NCBI GenBank assembly: GCA_022605405.1
Contig: JABYQQ010000002.1
Location: forward strand, 1,984,001-2,048,000
DNA from: Earliella scabrosa
Lineage: Eukaryota > Basidiomycota > Agaricomycetes > Polyporales > Polyporaceae
Direction: 5' to 3'
Length of the DNA: 64,000 bases
In this document: piece after piece, positions 22,673 through 33,758 of the stretch
Layout of the letters: each line of letters begins with the position of its first letter
How positions within the stretch are numbered: position 1 is the first letter of the stretch
Notes under the pieces: generated by a model
Databases searched by the model: none
Told to the model about the DNA's origin: nothing
Seen by the model: the letters and a program-made list of their open reading frames with translations, nothing else
Program-made: the position numbers and the translations under genes

Positions 22673-22678
22673 TATAAG
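22673..22678 (+). promoter_or_regulatory. TATA-like box
   Basis: TATAAG, about 100 bases upstream of the ATG at 22777 and 286 bases after the glucosidase II stop. Confidence 0.3.
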
Positions 22679-22776
22679 AGAGCGGGCAAGCGGAATGTAT
22701 CCTTCGTCTTTCGCTCGGCCCTTGCACCTAACATTCTCTAATACCACCAATACCTCGCTGAACCTGCTATTCGAAG

Positions 22777-23583
22777 ATGTCGATATCGATGCTCGGGGAC
22801 TCCAACCACGCGACACTGGATGTTCCTAGCATCGTCGTCACACCGCCTACCCCTCCACGGGACGCATTACCTGGAGAGATGCGCTCCGCGCTGGACTCTG
22901 TGAGTGTCCCAACCACATTGCACTGGTTGCACGAACTTACACCGGTGTAGATTGTGGGTCCGACGACTGCGGACGGGCAGGACATATACCCGCTCCACGT
23001 CTGCACAACGGTGCCCACCGGCGGGGTCACGCAGCGTGCCGCGGACGACCATGAAGGCTCGGAGGACGGCAGCGACACCGAGGTACCCCACGCTCCTTCG
23101 CCCTCACAGCCCGCAGCGGCGGAGACCGACTTTCTTTTACAACTCGACTTCGAGAACACCCGTTTCAGCATGGGCGACGTGCTCTCCGCGCTCGATCATT
23201 CCTGTGGCGGATCCTCCAGCACTCGGGATAGTGTTGGAGCGATGATGAACGCTGCTGATGAGCCACGCCCCGAGTCCGCCTGCGGCTCCGACTATGTCGT
23301 CGTGACCGAGGAGATGTCGCAGCCGGTCCCCGAGCACGAAAACTACCTGACCGATGGACTTCATCGAAGCGGTGTCGCCACAGACTCCCTCCGTCGCGCT
23401 CACCCGTACGGGGGTGTGTGCCCACCAGCATGGCGCCATGCCATGTACGTTAGCGCGCTCGTGTGGCCCGCGCAGCAGGAGAATGGGGATCAGAACCATT
23501 CGCAATCTGGAGAGAGGACGGGATGGTCTCGGTGGTGCGGGTTTGATTTGCTGTCCAGAACGTTTGGCTTCCGAAGGACCTGA
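22777..23583 (+). CDS. Protein of unknown function
   Basis: Exon 1 22777-22899, intron 22900-22950 (51 nt), exon 2 22951-23583; 251 residues. No known domain was recognised. The N-terminus (VPSIVVTPPTPPRD) is Pro/Thr-rich. The middle is acidic and probably disordered (DDHEGSEDGSDTE). A more ordered segment reads FLLQLDFENTRFSMGDVLSAL. There is no signal peptide, membrane span or CaaX end. The intron with correct phase and an upstream TATA-like box support a real gene. Confidence 0.6.
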
Positions 23584-24097
23584 GGGACTGGAAGTCCCGC
23601 AGTGCCGCTGGTTGGTGCTGGACAAGGTTGGATTGTTCCTTTGTAAAGCTATGGGTGTATCCGCATGTCGATGCTGTAGCTGTCAAACTTGTTGTGTACA
23701 TAGCTCCCATGCCCTCTCATGCTGAAGAGTCGCGTTCGTCGTCACCACTCGACAGACCAACCGTGGATTGCCATGTGGCCACGGCCCAGCATAGTTACGT
23801 AAGCGAGTCTGGTGGTGTAATGAACGTGGGAGTTTTCCTTCGCCCCTTACATTTAACCGCTACCGTCACGCCTTCACGAAGCCCAGATCGTACTCGCACT
23901 GGCAGTGCTGCGGTATGGCTCCTCCGACTCTATACTACGCATTGCTGATGTGTCGGACTGTATAGAGAGACACGTTCTGCTGGTCCTGAGAGGTTTGGAG
24001 ATTCCCCGGCGTCCAGCTCTTCGTCATCTCCTGTCAGAAGTGAGTATCATCCTTCTCCGACTTTCTACGTGGCCTGACATACCTTGCACTCTAGACA
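23584..24097. other. Intergenic spacer with 5'UTR intron
   Basis: It holds the 5' flank of the next F-box gene. A 5'UTR intron (24040-24094, GTGAGT...CTGAC...CTAG) ends three bases before the ATG at 24098. Nothing else was recognised. Confidence 0.5.
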
Positions 24098-25822
24098 ATG
24101 CTAGCAGCTCATAAGGTGCTGCTCACTCATGAGCTGCTGGTTGCGATCTTTCGCCAGATGTCAACCGGCATGGTGCATCCTGATGACAAACCCGAGGACG
24201 TTCAAGAACGCATCGATCTCCGACGTACACTGGCCCGTACTGCTCGGGTCTGCCAGACCTTCTCTGACCCCGCATTGGACGTCCTATGGTGTGCACTCGA
24301 CAACCTAGTACCCCTGCTGCGCTTGCTTCCTGGCTTCGAGGAGCGAGACTCCGTGTATGTAGGTAAACATCTGCTTACCCTGCTCGTTTACCTTGTCTCA
24401 CTGATCGTTGAATCACAGACGTTGACCAAAGGTATCACAGATGAAGGCTGGCCCCGTCTACAACGCTACGCGTCCCGTGTCCGAGGGTTATGCCACTATC
24501 CTGGTACCACGATACATCCCTCAGTATGGCTCGCTGTGTTGACCCGCTCTCATGGGGTGACTCTTCTTCCCAGGCTCAGGGTGCTCGACGTCGATCATAT
24601 CCCTGTAGCAGACATCGCGCTGCTTCTACTCCTACTCAGCCCAGCATTGCTCGAGCTCTACCTATCCTTCCACGACGATCAGCCGGAGACCGACCCACGA
24701 CCACCTATTCTTCCTTCCGTCGCGGGCATGTTGTTGGAGTCGATCTCCTCTGTCGCACCCGATCTGACCATCTTCTACATGGACGAACACTTCCCAGCAC
24801 CAAGTCAGCACATCCGCGCACTTGGTCGTCTCAAGAAGCTCAAAGAGCTCAAACTTTGCGATCCAGAAACCACGGTTGACGCCGCGGCGTTACGTGCAAT
24901 ATCCTCCCTTCCATCCCTAAAGACGCTATCCATCGAGGACCTTCGTCTTTACGGCGCTCCACTCGATTTAGAAGAAAGCATCCGCGCGCTGGAGACCCTA
25001 TATGTGCACGCGAACCCAGATGACCTCGTCCGGTTTATCCGTGCGAGCCAATTCGCAGTGCTCAAACACTTGGACATCATGATCCACTGCGAAGACGGGC
25101 AGCTCCCGGAAGAACAGCTCTCATGCATATTTGAACTACTCCCCTTGTCCGTCCACAACCTCAGGATCGGCTTCTGTGACGGTTCGGCGACCTCCCCGCC
25201 TGCAGGACCACTAACGGACCTGTTGCGCCTGGCGCAGCCCTTGAAGAACCTCGTCGACCTCACAATCGACTCGGGAGCGCGGAAAATCACGATATACGAC
25301 GACGACCTCAAGGTCCTTGCAGACCTGTGGCCTCGTCTCCACAAGTTCGTCTTCGCCGATGACAAGGAGCATCCGCGCCTGCAAGCGGACTCACGCCCCA
25401 CCTTCGCCGCACTCAGCGACCTGGCGCGGCGATGTCCTGCCCTGGAAACGCTCGCCATGCCCTGCCTCGACGCCACGAGCCTTCCACCGCTGGACGAGCT
25501 GCCCGCGCTCACCCACGGCCTACATTGGCTCGAGTTCGGGCGCTACATCGGGGATGCCACTGCGGCGGACGTGGCGGAAGCCGTCCATAGGCTGTTCCCG
25601 GCCCTCGAGTTCGACTACAACACGACCATTGTGCCGCCTGCGCAGGAAGGCGTGAAGCCATGGCATCCGGTCTGGGACCACTTGAAGACGATCCATGCTC
25701 GGGAAGAAAAGCATGATCCTCCCATTGCCGACAAGGTCGACACCGTATGTTCCGAGATGGCTACGGTGGATATCGCGACTGCTGCATCCCCCATTACGGA
25801 CGCATCTCCTTCCCCAAGTTAG
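24098..25822 (+). CDS. F-box/LRR protein, expanded family (member 3)
   Basis: The frame is open throughout, but 24359-24418 (GTAGGT...CACAG, 60 nt) stands exactly where the relatives have their intron, so it is taken as an intron without stops; the spliced product is 554 residues. The F-box covers about residues 7-70 (LLTHELLVAIFRQM ... RVCQTFSDPALDVLWCALD). The LRR-like part has repeated LxxLxLxx units. Family blocks: LWPRLHKFVF, RRCPALETLAMPCLDAT and VHRLFPALEF. Predicted SCF substrate receptor. It converges with member 4 (151 bases between stops). Confidence 0.85.
   Translation: MLAAHKVLLTHELLVAIFRQMSTGMVHPDDKPEDVQERIDLRRTLARTARVCQTFSDPALDVLWCALDNLVPLLRLLPGFEERDSVYVGKHLLTLLVYLVSLIVESQTLTKGITDEGWPRLQRYASRVRGLCHYPGTTIHPSVWLAVLTRSHGVTLLPRLRVLDVDHIPVADIALLLLLLSPALLELYLSFHDDQPETDPRPPILPSVAGMLLESISSVAPDLTIFYMDEHFPAPSQHIRALGRLKKLKELKLCDPETTVDAAALRAISSLPSLKTLSIEDLRLYGAPLDLEESIRALETLYVHANPDDLVRFIRASQFAVLKHLDIMIHCEDGQLPEEQLSCIFELLPLSVHNLRIGFCDGSATSPPAGPLTDLLRLAQPLKNLVDLTIDSGARKITIYDDDLKVLADLWPRLHKFVFADDKEHPRLQADSRPTFAALSDLARRCPALETLAMPCLDATSLPPLDELPALTHGLHWLEFGRYIGDATAADVAEAVHRLFPALEFDYNTTIVPPAQEGVKPWHPVWDHLKTIHAREEKHDPPIADKVDTVCSEMATVDIATAASPITDASPSPS
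24359..24418 (+). other. Stop-free, frame-preserving intron in F-box member 3
   Basis: GTAGGT at the start and CACAG at the end, 60 nt, no stop in the coding frame. Retention would insert 20 hydrophobic residues (beginning VGKHLLTLL) between the F-box and the LRR part. Confidence 0.7.
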
Positions 25823-25973
25823 GCCGCAATGTCTGTCGGTGGGGAGGTCGGATCATTGTTGGACTGTTGTGGGATGGAGAACTGCGTAGGACCATACGGC
25901 TCAAAAGTGTAGTTTACCCCGTCATCCGTTGTACCATGATGTACGCGCTACAGCTGATAATACGACATCTCAT

Positions 25974-27744
25974 CTAGTGAAGAAACGACCTTGGGGCTGA
26001 TTCAGCAACAGGCATGGTATGACGAGAAGTGAGACTCACTGATGTAGAATGCGTTTGAGATTCCTCGCGGGCATCAAGCCGCGCAGTCCGGATCTCCTCC
26101 AGGAGGCTGCGCAACTTCTCATGACCCACAGGCGCCGACGCGAACATCGACTCCGTCAAAGAAAACGGCAATGACAGATGAGGGAAGATGCGATCAAGGA
26201 TGACTGCTAATGGCCGCAGGTCAGCCCCTGACGTCCCAAGCGACATGTTGATCTGGAGTGTCTCGACACGGCTGTCGTCCATGCGCGGCACCGTTTCCGG
26301 GTCAGGAAGCGCCTCGGTGTTGAGATTGGACAGCTCGATGTTCTCAAGGTCAGGGCAGTGTTGTGCCAGGGTGACGAGGCCAGCGACGGTCAGCTGGGAA
26401 TTGGTCGAATAGTCCTGGTGCTGTGAGATACAGAGATCTCGGAGCTTGGGCCACGCATGGGCCAGCGCGGAGATGTCGTCGTCTGTTACGTCGTGGGGGT
26501 AATATTCCGCAAGGCAGTTGAACTCAGTTAATTCGTGAAGGGAGAGCATAGGCTCCAGAACGTGCTTCAAGAAGTGTGGCTGGTGTTCTCCAGAAGGGTA
26601 CGTAGACTTTCGGGTGTCCGTTAGCGAGTAGATCTCCAATGATCGAAGTTGTGCGGGTAGCACTGGACGGGTGGTGCTTAGAATTCTTGCGAGTTCCTCG
26701 TTATTCCAGCCTTCGTCGAGTACAAAGCATAGGTCTCGAAGGCGAGGCGAGGCGATTGCACGAATGAGCTTGGGAAGTTCCTGAGAGGAAGCTCCGGGGG
26801 CCAGTTGTGTGAGTGCGGGGAAACGGCGGTCGAAGGAGGGTATAGGCGACGAGTCGGGGCGAACATGACATGCAAGTCTGCGTAGGTTGTCGAGGATAGA
26901 AAGAGATAGAAGGGTGGCATGGCTTAGTGATATCCCGGAGAAGAGGAGGTCGACGTCTCGCAGAGAGCGAAATTGTCCCCAGTTATCTAGATGTTTACGA
27001 GCCTCTGTCGAAGCGATGGTGTAAAAGGGGTGGCCGGATTTGCCCATGCTCGAAGGACATGCTATGAACTGCATGAGATGATTCGCATAGCGGCTTTCGC
27101 CGACATCCGCACCCTCGTTGTCAGGTACACTCTGACTGGCGGAGGTGTTTATAGTCAGGTTCGTGATCGTTGGAGAAAGAAGCAGTATGGATGCTAAAGG
27201 GCTCCAGGGCGATGTTTTCACCTCCAGTCGTTGTAGTAAGGGTAGAAGTGGTCGACCGTTCAACTTGCGGGCGAGGGACATCCACGCTCTCCAGTGTATG
27301 CGCCGTTCGACGGCAAACCCAGCTTTGACAGTGTTGAGCTGGCGGACGCGCTGTGCGTATGATCGAAGAGTGTCCCACCGGGCATCGTCGGTTTCGTCGA
27401 TGGTCCGCTGTGTACAGACCTCCGTTCAGCGGGATGCCGGCGGCACGACATCTTATAGCTGGAGGACTCACGATGATGAGATCGCTATCGTCCTGTTTGT
27501 CGGCAGCCACAAGCATCAGTAGAGCCGATATATCTTCCAAGTAGTACCACAGAGCGTCAAGGGCATATGGGCAGATGGCACGACAAGTGGTCGCGCATGC
27601 TAATAGAGTAGCACGCTGCTCTTTGTCGAGAACCACTTGTTCGCATTCAAGTTCATTGCGTGGGCGCGGGAGTTTTGGCGTGAGGTGTAGAAAAATTTCC
27701 TGAAGCACATCCCCCGAAGCGATATAATCCCATACTGTAGACAT
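25974..27744 (-). CDS. F-box/LRR protein, expanded family (member 4)
   Basis: Exon 1 27744-27472, intron 27471-27408 (64 nt), exon 2 27407-25974; 568 residues. The frame upstream of 27744 has no ATG; a probable 5'UTR intron (27817-27751, GTGAGA...CAG) ends six bases before the start. The F-box covers about residues 8-78 (SGDVLQEIFLHLTP ... TCRAICPYALDALWYYLED). LRR-like repeats follow, with blocks AWPKLRDLCI, QHCPDLENIELSNLNTE and LDRIFPHLSLP. Intron after 91 codons in phase 0. Divergent from the F-box gene at 28085. Confidence 0.85.
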
Positions 27745-28084
27745 ATGCTGCTGTTTCGAGCCGAGAACTTTGTTCAGTCCCGACACTGTGCCAACTTGCA
27801 GTGAGTGATGATCTCACCGAGTATGATTTACTCGTCTCTTCCAAATGTTCACTGGCTACTGTGTAGGGGGGGACGTGAGGGAGGGCCGCGTGGTGTAGTA
27901 CTTTATAGGGATGCAAGAGAGCGTGTGTCGTTGGAGGAGAATTCGAAAAACCGGGTGGACTTGAGGGAAGGAAGCGCCCATATTTAGTAGCTACTGATGG
28001 GGCAGTGCACCGGGCGTTAAACAAGTCGAACTTCAACGTCAACGTCAAACCACTTACCATCTTAACAGGTTTCTGACGGATCCT

Positions 28085-29499
28085 ATGAACTTCCCTGACC
28101 TCGATATACAGCCTCGAGCCAAGACTGGACTCGGGGCATCTGATGACACGACGCATGTCCCGCGAGACCCGGCGGTGGCGGTCGCTTATGGACGCTCGAA
28201 GCTGCCTACTGTGATCACGGACATCATTATAGACCACCTCCACGATGACCCCTTGACACTCTCAGCATGTGGCCTGGTTTCGTCTTCCTGGATACACACC
28301 GTGCGGTTCCATCGCTTTCGTGCTGTCGGTATGCGGACGTACCACGGGATCGCTGGACTCTACAATCTGCTGCAACACGGCTCCCCCGCCCTCGGGCCAT
28401 ACGTGCAGAGCTTGAGCCTGATCGACTCTCCCAGTCAAACCAGCAAGACGGAGCCGCAGATCGAATTCATTCTGTCGAAGTTAACATGCCTTCGCACATT
28501 GCGCCTCGCACACTTTATCCTCACCCCGGCACACGCCCAAAGGTTGTTCGCCGCGCTTCCGAAATCCATCGAGGCACTCGAGATCAACCAGATGGACATC
28601 CCGAGCCTCGGACATCTTATTCTCCTTTGGACGTCCCTTCCCCGTCTACGCACCTTTACCAACTTGGAGATGTTATACATCCGTAGCCCCGAAATCTCTG
28701 ACGAGCTCTGTGGGACCCCGCTCCCCTTGAAGATCTCCCTCTCGGAGCTCCATCTCCGCTGGTCAGTCCGGCATGCCGACGTCCTCGCACGTTGGCTGGT
28801 GTCGCGCGACATACCCGCTCAATTTCGTCGGTGCTCGTTGTACGTCAATGCCATGAATCCGCCGGCATATGCGGTGACGATCATGCGCGCGCTTGGTCCC
28901 TCCCTAGAGAGCCTCGAGCTTTTCGTCCATACGAACCACGATGAATGGGACGATGCCGACTCTGCAATGTCATGTGAGTAGAATCGCGGATCTCTTGATT
29001 GCGAAGATAACTTGCTTACCACCCTAGCAACAGCACTCTACACCTGCGACCTCCGGCAGTGTACGAACCTCAAGGAGCTGCACATCTACTCTTCTCTGGA
29101 ACGCACGCACGGTTTCGCGGATCTTGGGAACGCCGGGTTGGACTGGGCCCCGCCATTCCTCTCCCAGATTCGCACGAAGAGCATCAAGACCGTACACCTC
29201 GCGATAGAGCCGCGCCAGGGAAGCGACGATCACCCTGCGATCCAAGCCCTCGGCGCGCTGGATCGTGCGTTGTCGCGCCCGGGATTCATGAACCTTGAGA
29301 GGGTCGTCGTACGTTTGGGTCGTAGTGCTATCAATAAGAGCAAGGTCAGCGAGGACGTGCTTGCGAAGTTACGAAGAGATATGGGTGCTCTTGAGGCCCG
29401 TGGGATTCTTGAGATTGACAATGAGGTACGATCACTTGTCTCTAAACTCTCATTTCTCGTCGGCTGAGTATGTTGTAGGGCAACATTGGGCGTGTATGA
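28085..29499 (+). CDS. F-box protein of a different subfamily
   Basis: Exons 28085-28973, 29028-29425 and 29479-29499, with introns of 54 and 53 nt; 435 residues. About 38 residues precede the F-box (RSKLPTVITDIIIDHLHDD ... GLVSSSWIHTVRFHRFR), which is the common Agaricomycete type. Leucine-rich repeats follow (LTCLRTLRLAHF, TNLEMLYIRS, CTNLKELHIYS). The AWP, CPxLE and LFPxL blocks of the neighbouring family are absent. The last exon adds only Gly-Asn-Ile-Gly-Arg-Val and could be annotated differently (read-through gives a similar short tail). Predicted SCF adaptor, substrate unknown. Confidence 0.8.
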
Positions 29500-29685
29500 A
29501 GGGATTACAACTATTGGTTCACTGATGGAAACACCCGCACATATCGATACGCTACCCCCATTCACTATGGATCCTCCTGACCTTCGCGCAAGGATATGAA
29601 GCACAATTCAGCGTTGGTCGACTTGTGAGCGCGCTCTGTGACTCACCTCATCTAACACTGAGATTAACATGGCGTGACCCAGTCG

Positions 29686-31432
29686 CTACTTCGGACTTCC
29701 GCCCGTCGTGCCATGGGCCAATGTTCGTCGCCTCCGTATCGCTCCAACAAGAACTGTTGTGACATGCCAAGCCCTCCAATCCCATTTGTGCTTGATCGAG
29801 AAGGTTGCTGCCATAGTCGCCTCGTGGGGCACCTCGAGGTGCGGGAAGACGAGGTCCACAATCGCCGCAAGATCGAACAGGTTGACCTCCTCGCCGCCAA
29901 AAAGCATGCCGACCTCCATGCTCCGCAGCGCTTGATGGTTGAGAGCTGGTACGCTCCTGACATCGAGTGTATCCTCGACGTCCAGCGCGAATAGGTCGAG
30001 GGTCCGGAGTGCAGGACAGCGCTCTGCGAACGCTATGACGGTGGTGAACGTCGGGACTTCGCGGTAAGTGCTGAGGCCCGTGGCATAGGACTTCAGATAA
30101 GAGAGACTGAACCGGCGGAGTCGGGGCCACGCCGCGACGAGGCGGGAAAAGTCAGAATCGGAAGCATCCGGAATATGTGCGTCGAATTCAACCACGACTT
30201 CAGTGATCTCCGTTCGTGTGAGGAGTGGCGCTAAGATGTCGGCGATAGCAATCGATGGCGTAGTTTCGATTTGCCGGTCTGCGAAGCGCACGTTGACATT
30301 CCGGAGGGATGGAGGGATACACGCACAGATCGAGGAGAGTGCATGTTGGATACTCTCCTCTGTCGGTGTGTTGGACATGTTGAAGACGAGTTTTTGCAGT
30401 CCCTCGAATCGGATGGTGGTGAAGAACCTGATGAGGTCCTCTCTGGTTCCCTGAAGGTTGATATCGGCGATCGCTTTGAAGCCGTCGCCGAAAGAGAGCG
30501 CAGAGGCCCTGTCCACGCTACGAAGTGTGATCGCCGCCGATAGCCCACGTAGCCTGGTATTGTGAGACAGCAGCTGCAGCATGGCATATTCGAAGACGAC
30601 GCCGGATGATTGCATTGGCAGATTCAGCGTCTCAAGTCTTTCAAAACGCGTGAATGACTCGAGGTAAATTGCAGGTATTTCTGGAAGATTGCCGTCGACG
30701 GAGAACTTTGACAACAGGGGAGTATGAGTCGGTATGACTTGAATGACAGCGCCTATAACTGTTTGCTGCAGCTGGAGGTCTTGTCCATGAGCGCGTTGAC
30801 AATCAAACCCGATAGTGAGGTTTCGAAGGGAAGGTGATAAGAAGCACATGAAACCAGTCGGGACTTTCGGGTCGGACAAGAATATCTCCATGCGGTGTAG
30901 TTTTGGAAAGAGGGGCTGGCCATTGCGCGCTACATCGAGAAGAACCCACACTGAGGGATGCATCTTCTTCAAGGCTTCCGTGCCTTGGAGTTCTCGTACG
31001 CGCTTCGTATACGACTGCAGATGAGCCCATTGAGAAGATGTGATTCCTTCGGTAATCAGCTATAGCGTGCCAGTGAGCGAGTCATGGAAACATTAGGAAG
31101 GCTCGTCGCGTCGGTTGCGATACTGATGTACTTACATGGGGTGTCTCTTTCGACGAGGCCTTTTGAAAGGATGGAAGAACTTGGAGTGCAACATCCACGT
31201 CGTCTAGGACTCTCCATAGCACGTCGAGTGCGGGACCTGAGAACGCGCGACAGACGCATGCACAGGAGGCCAGTGAACGTCGCCATAATTTCTGCCGTTG
31301 AACGTCCGTTTCGGTATGGTGAGGATAGTCCTCAATCCAGAAAGGAGACATCTCTTCAAAGATCTCTACGACGATGTCTCTGCAGAGCAGGACCCGTAAG
31401 GCGGTCGTCTGCGTTGGGAGCGACGATGACAT
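29686..31432 (-). CDS. F-box/LRR protein, expanded family (member 5)
   Basis: Exon 1 31432-31136, intron 31135-31060 (76 nt), exon 2 31059-29686; 556 residues, starting MSSSLPTQTTAL. The F-box covers about residues 12-78 (LLCRDIVVEIFEEMSP ... CVCRAFSGPALDVLWRVLDD). Leucine-rich middle; family blocks AWPRLRRFSLSYL, ERCPALRTLDLFALDVE and VDLVFPHLEVP. It is clearly closest to member 6 (52869): both share the LFALDV wording and a TREDLIRFF/TQQDLVRFF segment. Tail-to-tail with the F-box gene at 28085. Confidence 0.85.
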
Positions 31433-32969
31433 CTCTGTTATATCAAGGTGAGCTCGTTCAGTATAATCTCGAGAGAGCTTCACTGTCAGAAGGACTGACT
31501 ATGCTCGCCCAGCGTGAATATGTGTGTTGGTGGAGGAGTCGTTACTATAGGAGGCGCGTCGGCGACTCGGGAAGAAAACCGCTCAAGGCGGCAGAATCCA
31601 TTTCTAGTATGCTACGGGCGTCTGTGTTAGCCAAGCCGCGTCTCTTTATAATCCGTAGCCGGTCATTATTCAGGGGTTATTGCAAGGTGGCATAGAGGAC
31701 TACATTCAAAACATTGTGGAAAGGACGGTGCGACGTAACGCAATGAGGAGTCAGGGTGAACACATCTCGGGCAGCCTAGGCTGACGTTAAGGTGTAGGCC
31801 ACAGGAGGACGCACGCGGGACTCACCTAGTCAACGAGCCTGGTCTTGCCCTTCCTGCGCCATTTTCTCCTCACAAAACGGGGCTTGTCAAAGTCATCCTG
31901 CTCCCTGCCGCCAGCACGCTTACGCTCAACGGCGGCCTGGACGCGATCGACCTAGAGCATCCTCGTGGCGCGGCTGCGCGACGGCTGAACGTCAAGTCGG
32001 AAGTGTTCATACGGAAGTTTGCATTACCCCGAAGACGGAAGTACATGAACCTGGGACACAGATGATACGGAACGCTACATGGGTGTTTTGCAGAAACTGT
32101 GAGCACATATCGGGGAATCGCACGAAGTCGTACACGCATACGTATGTGTCGCAACTTGGATCGTCGCGATCGCGTTGTGCGAGCCTGAGGATGGATCCCA
32201 CAGCAGACGCATTGCTCAGGTGTATGGCAGAGCATTTGGATTGCGGATATGGCAACTTCGTTGCATACGGCTTTGAGGAGGAGACAGAAAGAGGCTACGG
32301 GACTCACCTTGCGTTTTTCAGTACCGTGGCCAGAACTCTCCTATAGGATGATCGCCGAAACAAGCTTTCCAATCACCGTTGCACCTCTCGTCCCGGCTGT
32401 TGAAGTTCATGCACGCTCCTCCTCGTCGTTTTCACCTGAACGAAGGCGAATGAGACTTGGGATCCCTTCAAGGCCGAGGCGCACGCATCGGTTGGTGCGC
32501 ATGAATGTACGCGTTCATCGAGCAACAATGCGCGAGAGACATGGCGGAGACGATACTTTTCGTATGGCCGCCCTGTGAGGCATGACATCAGCACAGCTAG
32601 AGGGTCCGGTGGTCGAGATCGCGAGGACGTACGCATATCCTGTAGCGTATCTGGGTTTGGGCGAGTCGGTGATACGAGAGCATGCGTGGGGTCAGCATTC
32701 ATGTGCTCACTTAGACCGTTCGCTGGCACTCCGCACGGCTCGCTCAACGACCCCTTCAACGAGGTCCTCCTACGGGCACGAAGATATGATTGTCGGAGGC
32801 CCAGTCGAGAGAAGTCTTCGGAAGTCTTGGGGCTCTCGGAGCACAAGAGAAGCTATACGACGGGAATGAGAATGTATGGAGGTCGCTACTGGGGACAGCG
32901 TTGAGCGTGGTCGCAGGTCGTAGAAAAAGAGTAGTCGCGGAGGGAGCTGAACGCGCGTGGTAAATGTCT
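31433..32969. other. 1.5 kb region without recognised gene
   Basis: It includes the promoter of F-box member 5. Short frames on both strands (for example 32846-32373 minus) have no family resemblance and no splice support. It may contain decayed mobile or gene sequence; nothing definite can be said. Confidence 0.4.
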
Positions 32970-33691
32970 TGGGCTGGTCTAGGAGATGAACCAATGATTC
33001 GAACTGAACCAACGAGCCGAACCAAACACGAGCGTCGAACTTGCCGCTCCGCGGCCCGCGGCGCTAGCACAACATCCCTCTTGACCTCCCGCCACCTGTG
33101 GCAATCCGTGACCATGATGCTCAGTATTGTATTCAGTAAGTAGGTCATGCTTCCTATCTCTGCATACCAGAGCTGACAGCAACATCTTAACATTGAAAGG
33201 CTGGCAATGACGTACAAACTCAGAGAGCCCGGAGGCTGTCATCATGCATGTCCCGCCGTCTTCGCCGACGCGCTCTTACTAGTACGGACAGCGGAGGCAG
33301 CGTTTTGCGAACCGGAGATGCGACTCCAGCTCTCTCGGAGTCTCTTCAGGTAGGTAATGCCGATCGGAGGACATGGGTGTGATTTGATTGCCTTAAGCGG
33401 CTTCAAAATCATGTTTGCATGCCGATCGTCCTCAGCTTGGTTTCCGGTTCTTTCGTCCACAGATGACAACCTCTCTTACCCCGTAATAATCATGAGGTCA
33501 TGAACGCTCTTGCTGCTGAGGCGTCCCTAACAGACTGGTTCATTGCGCCAGATGCCAGAGCGACGTGTATGCGGCGCGCCCCTGGGGCGTCACGGAGGTT
33601 AGGTGGGTCACCTCCCACCTTCCAACGCTCACCTTCGCCGCGTTGACGCTGATTAACCGACCTCTACCTTCCGCAGTCTTTCAAAGTTGAG

Positions 33692-33699
33692 TATATAAA
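33692..33699 (+). promoter_or_regulatory. TATA box of the left-arm aldo/keto reductase
   Basis: TATATAAA, 67 bases upstream of the ATG at 33759. The same box is conserved upstream of the right-arm copy (about 57794-57801). Confidence 0.55.
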
Positions 33700-33758
33700 C
33701 GTCCTCAACATGTCCAGCAATATCACAACTCCCTGGTACATCCTCCACAAATCCGAAC

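Noticed and set aside
32373..32846. 157-codon minus-strand frame as a gene
   Set aside because: No homology that I recognise, no introns, and it straddles nothing conserved in the other duplication arm.
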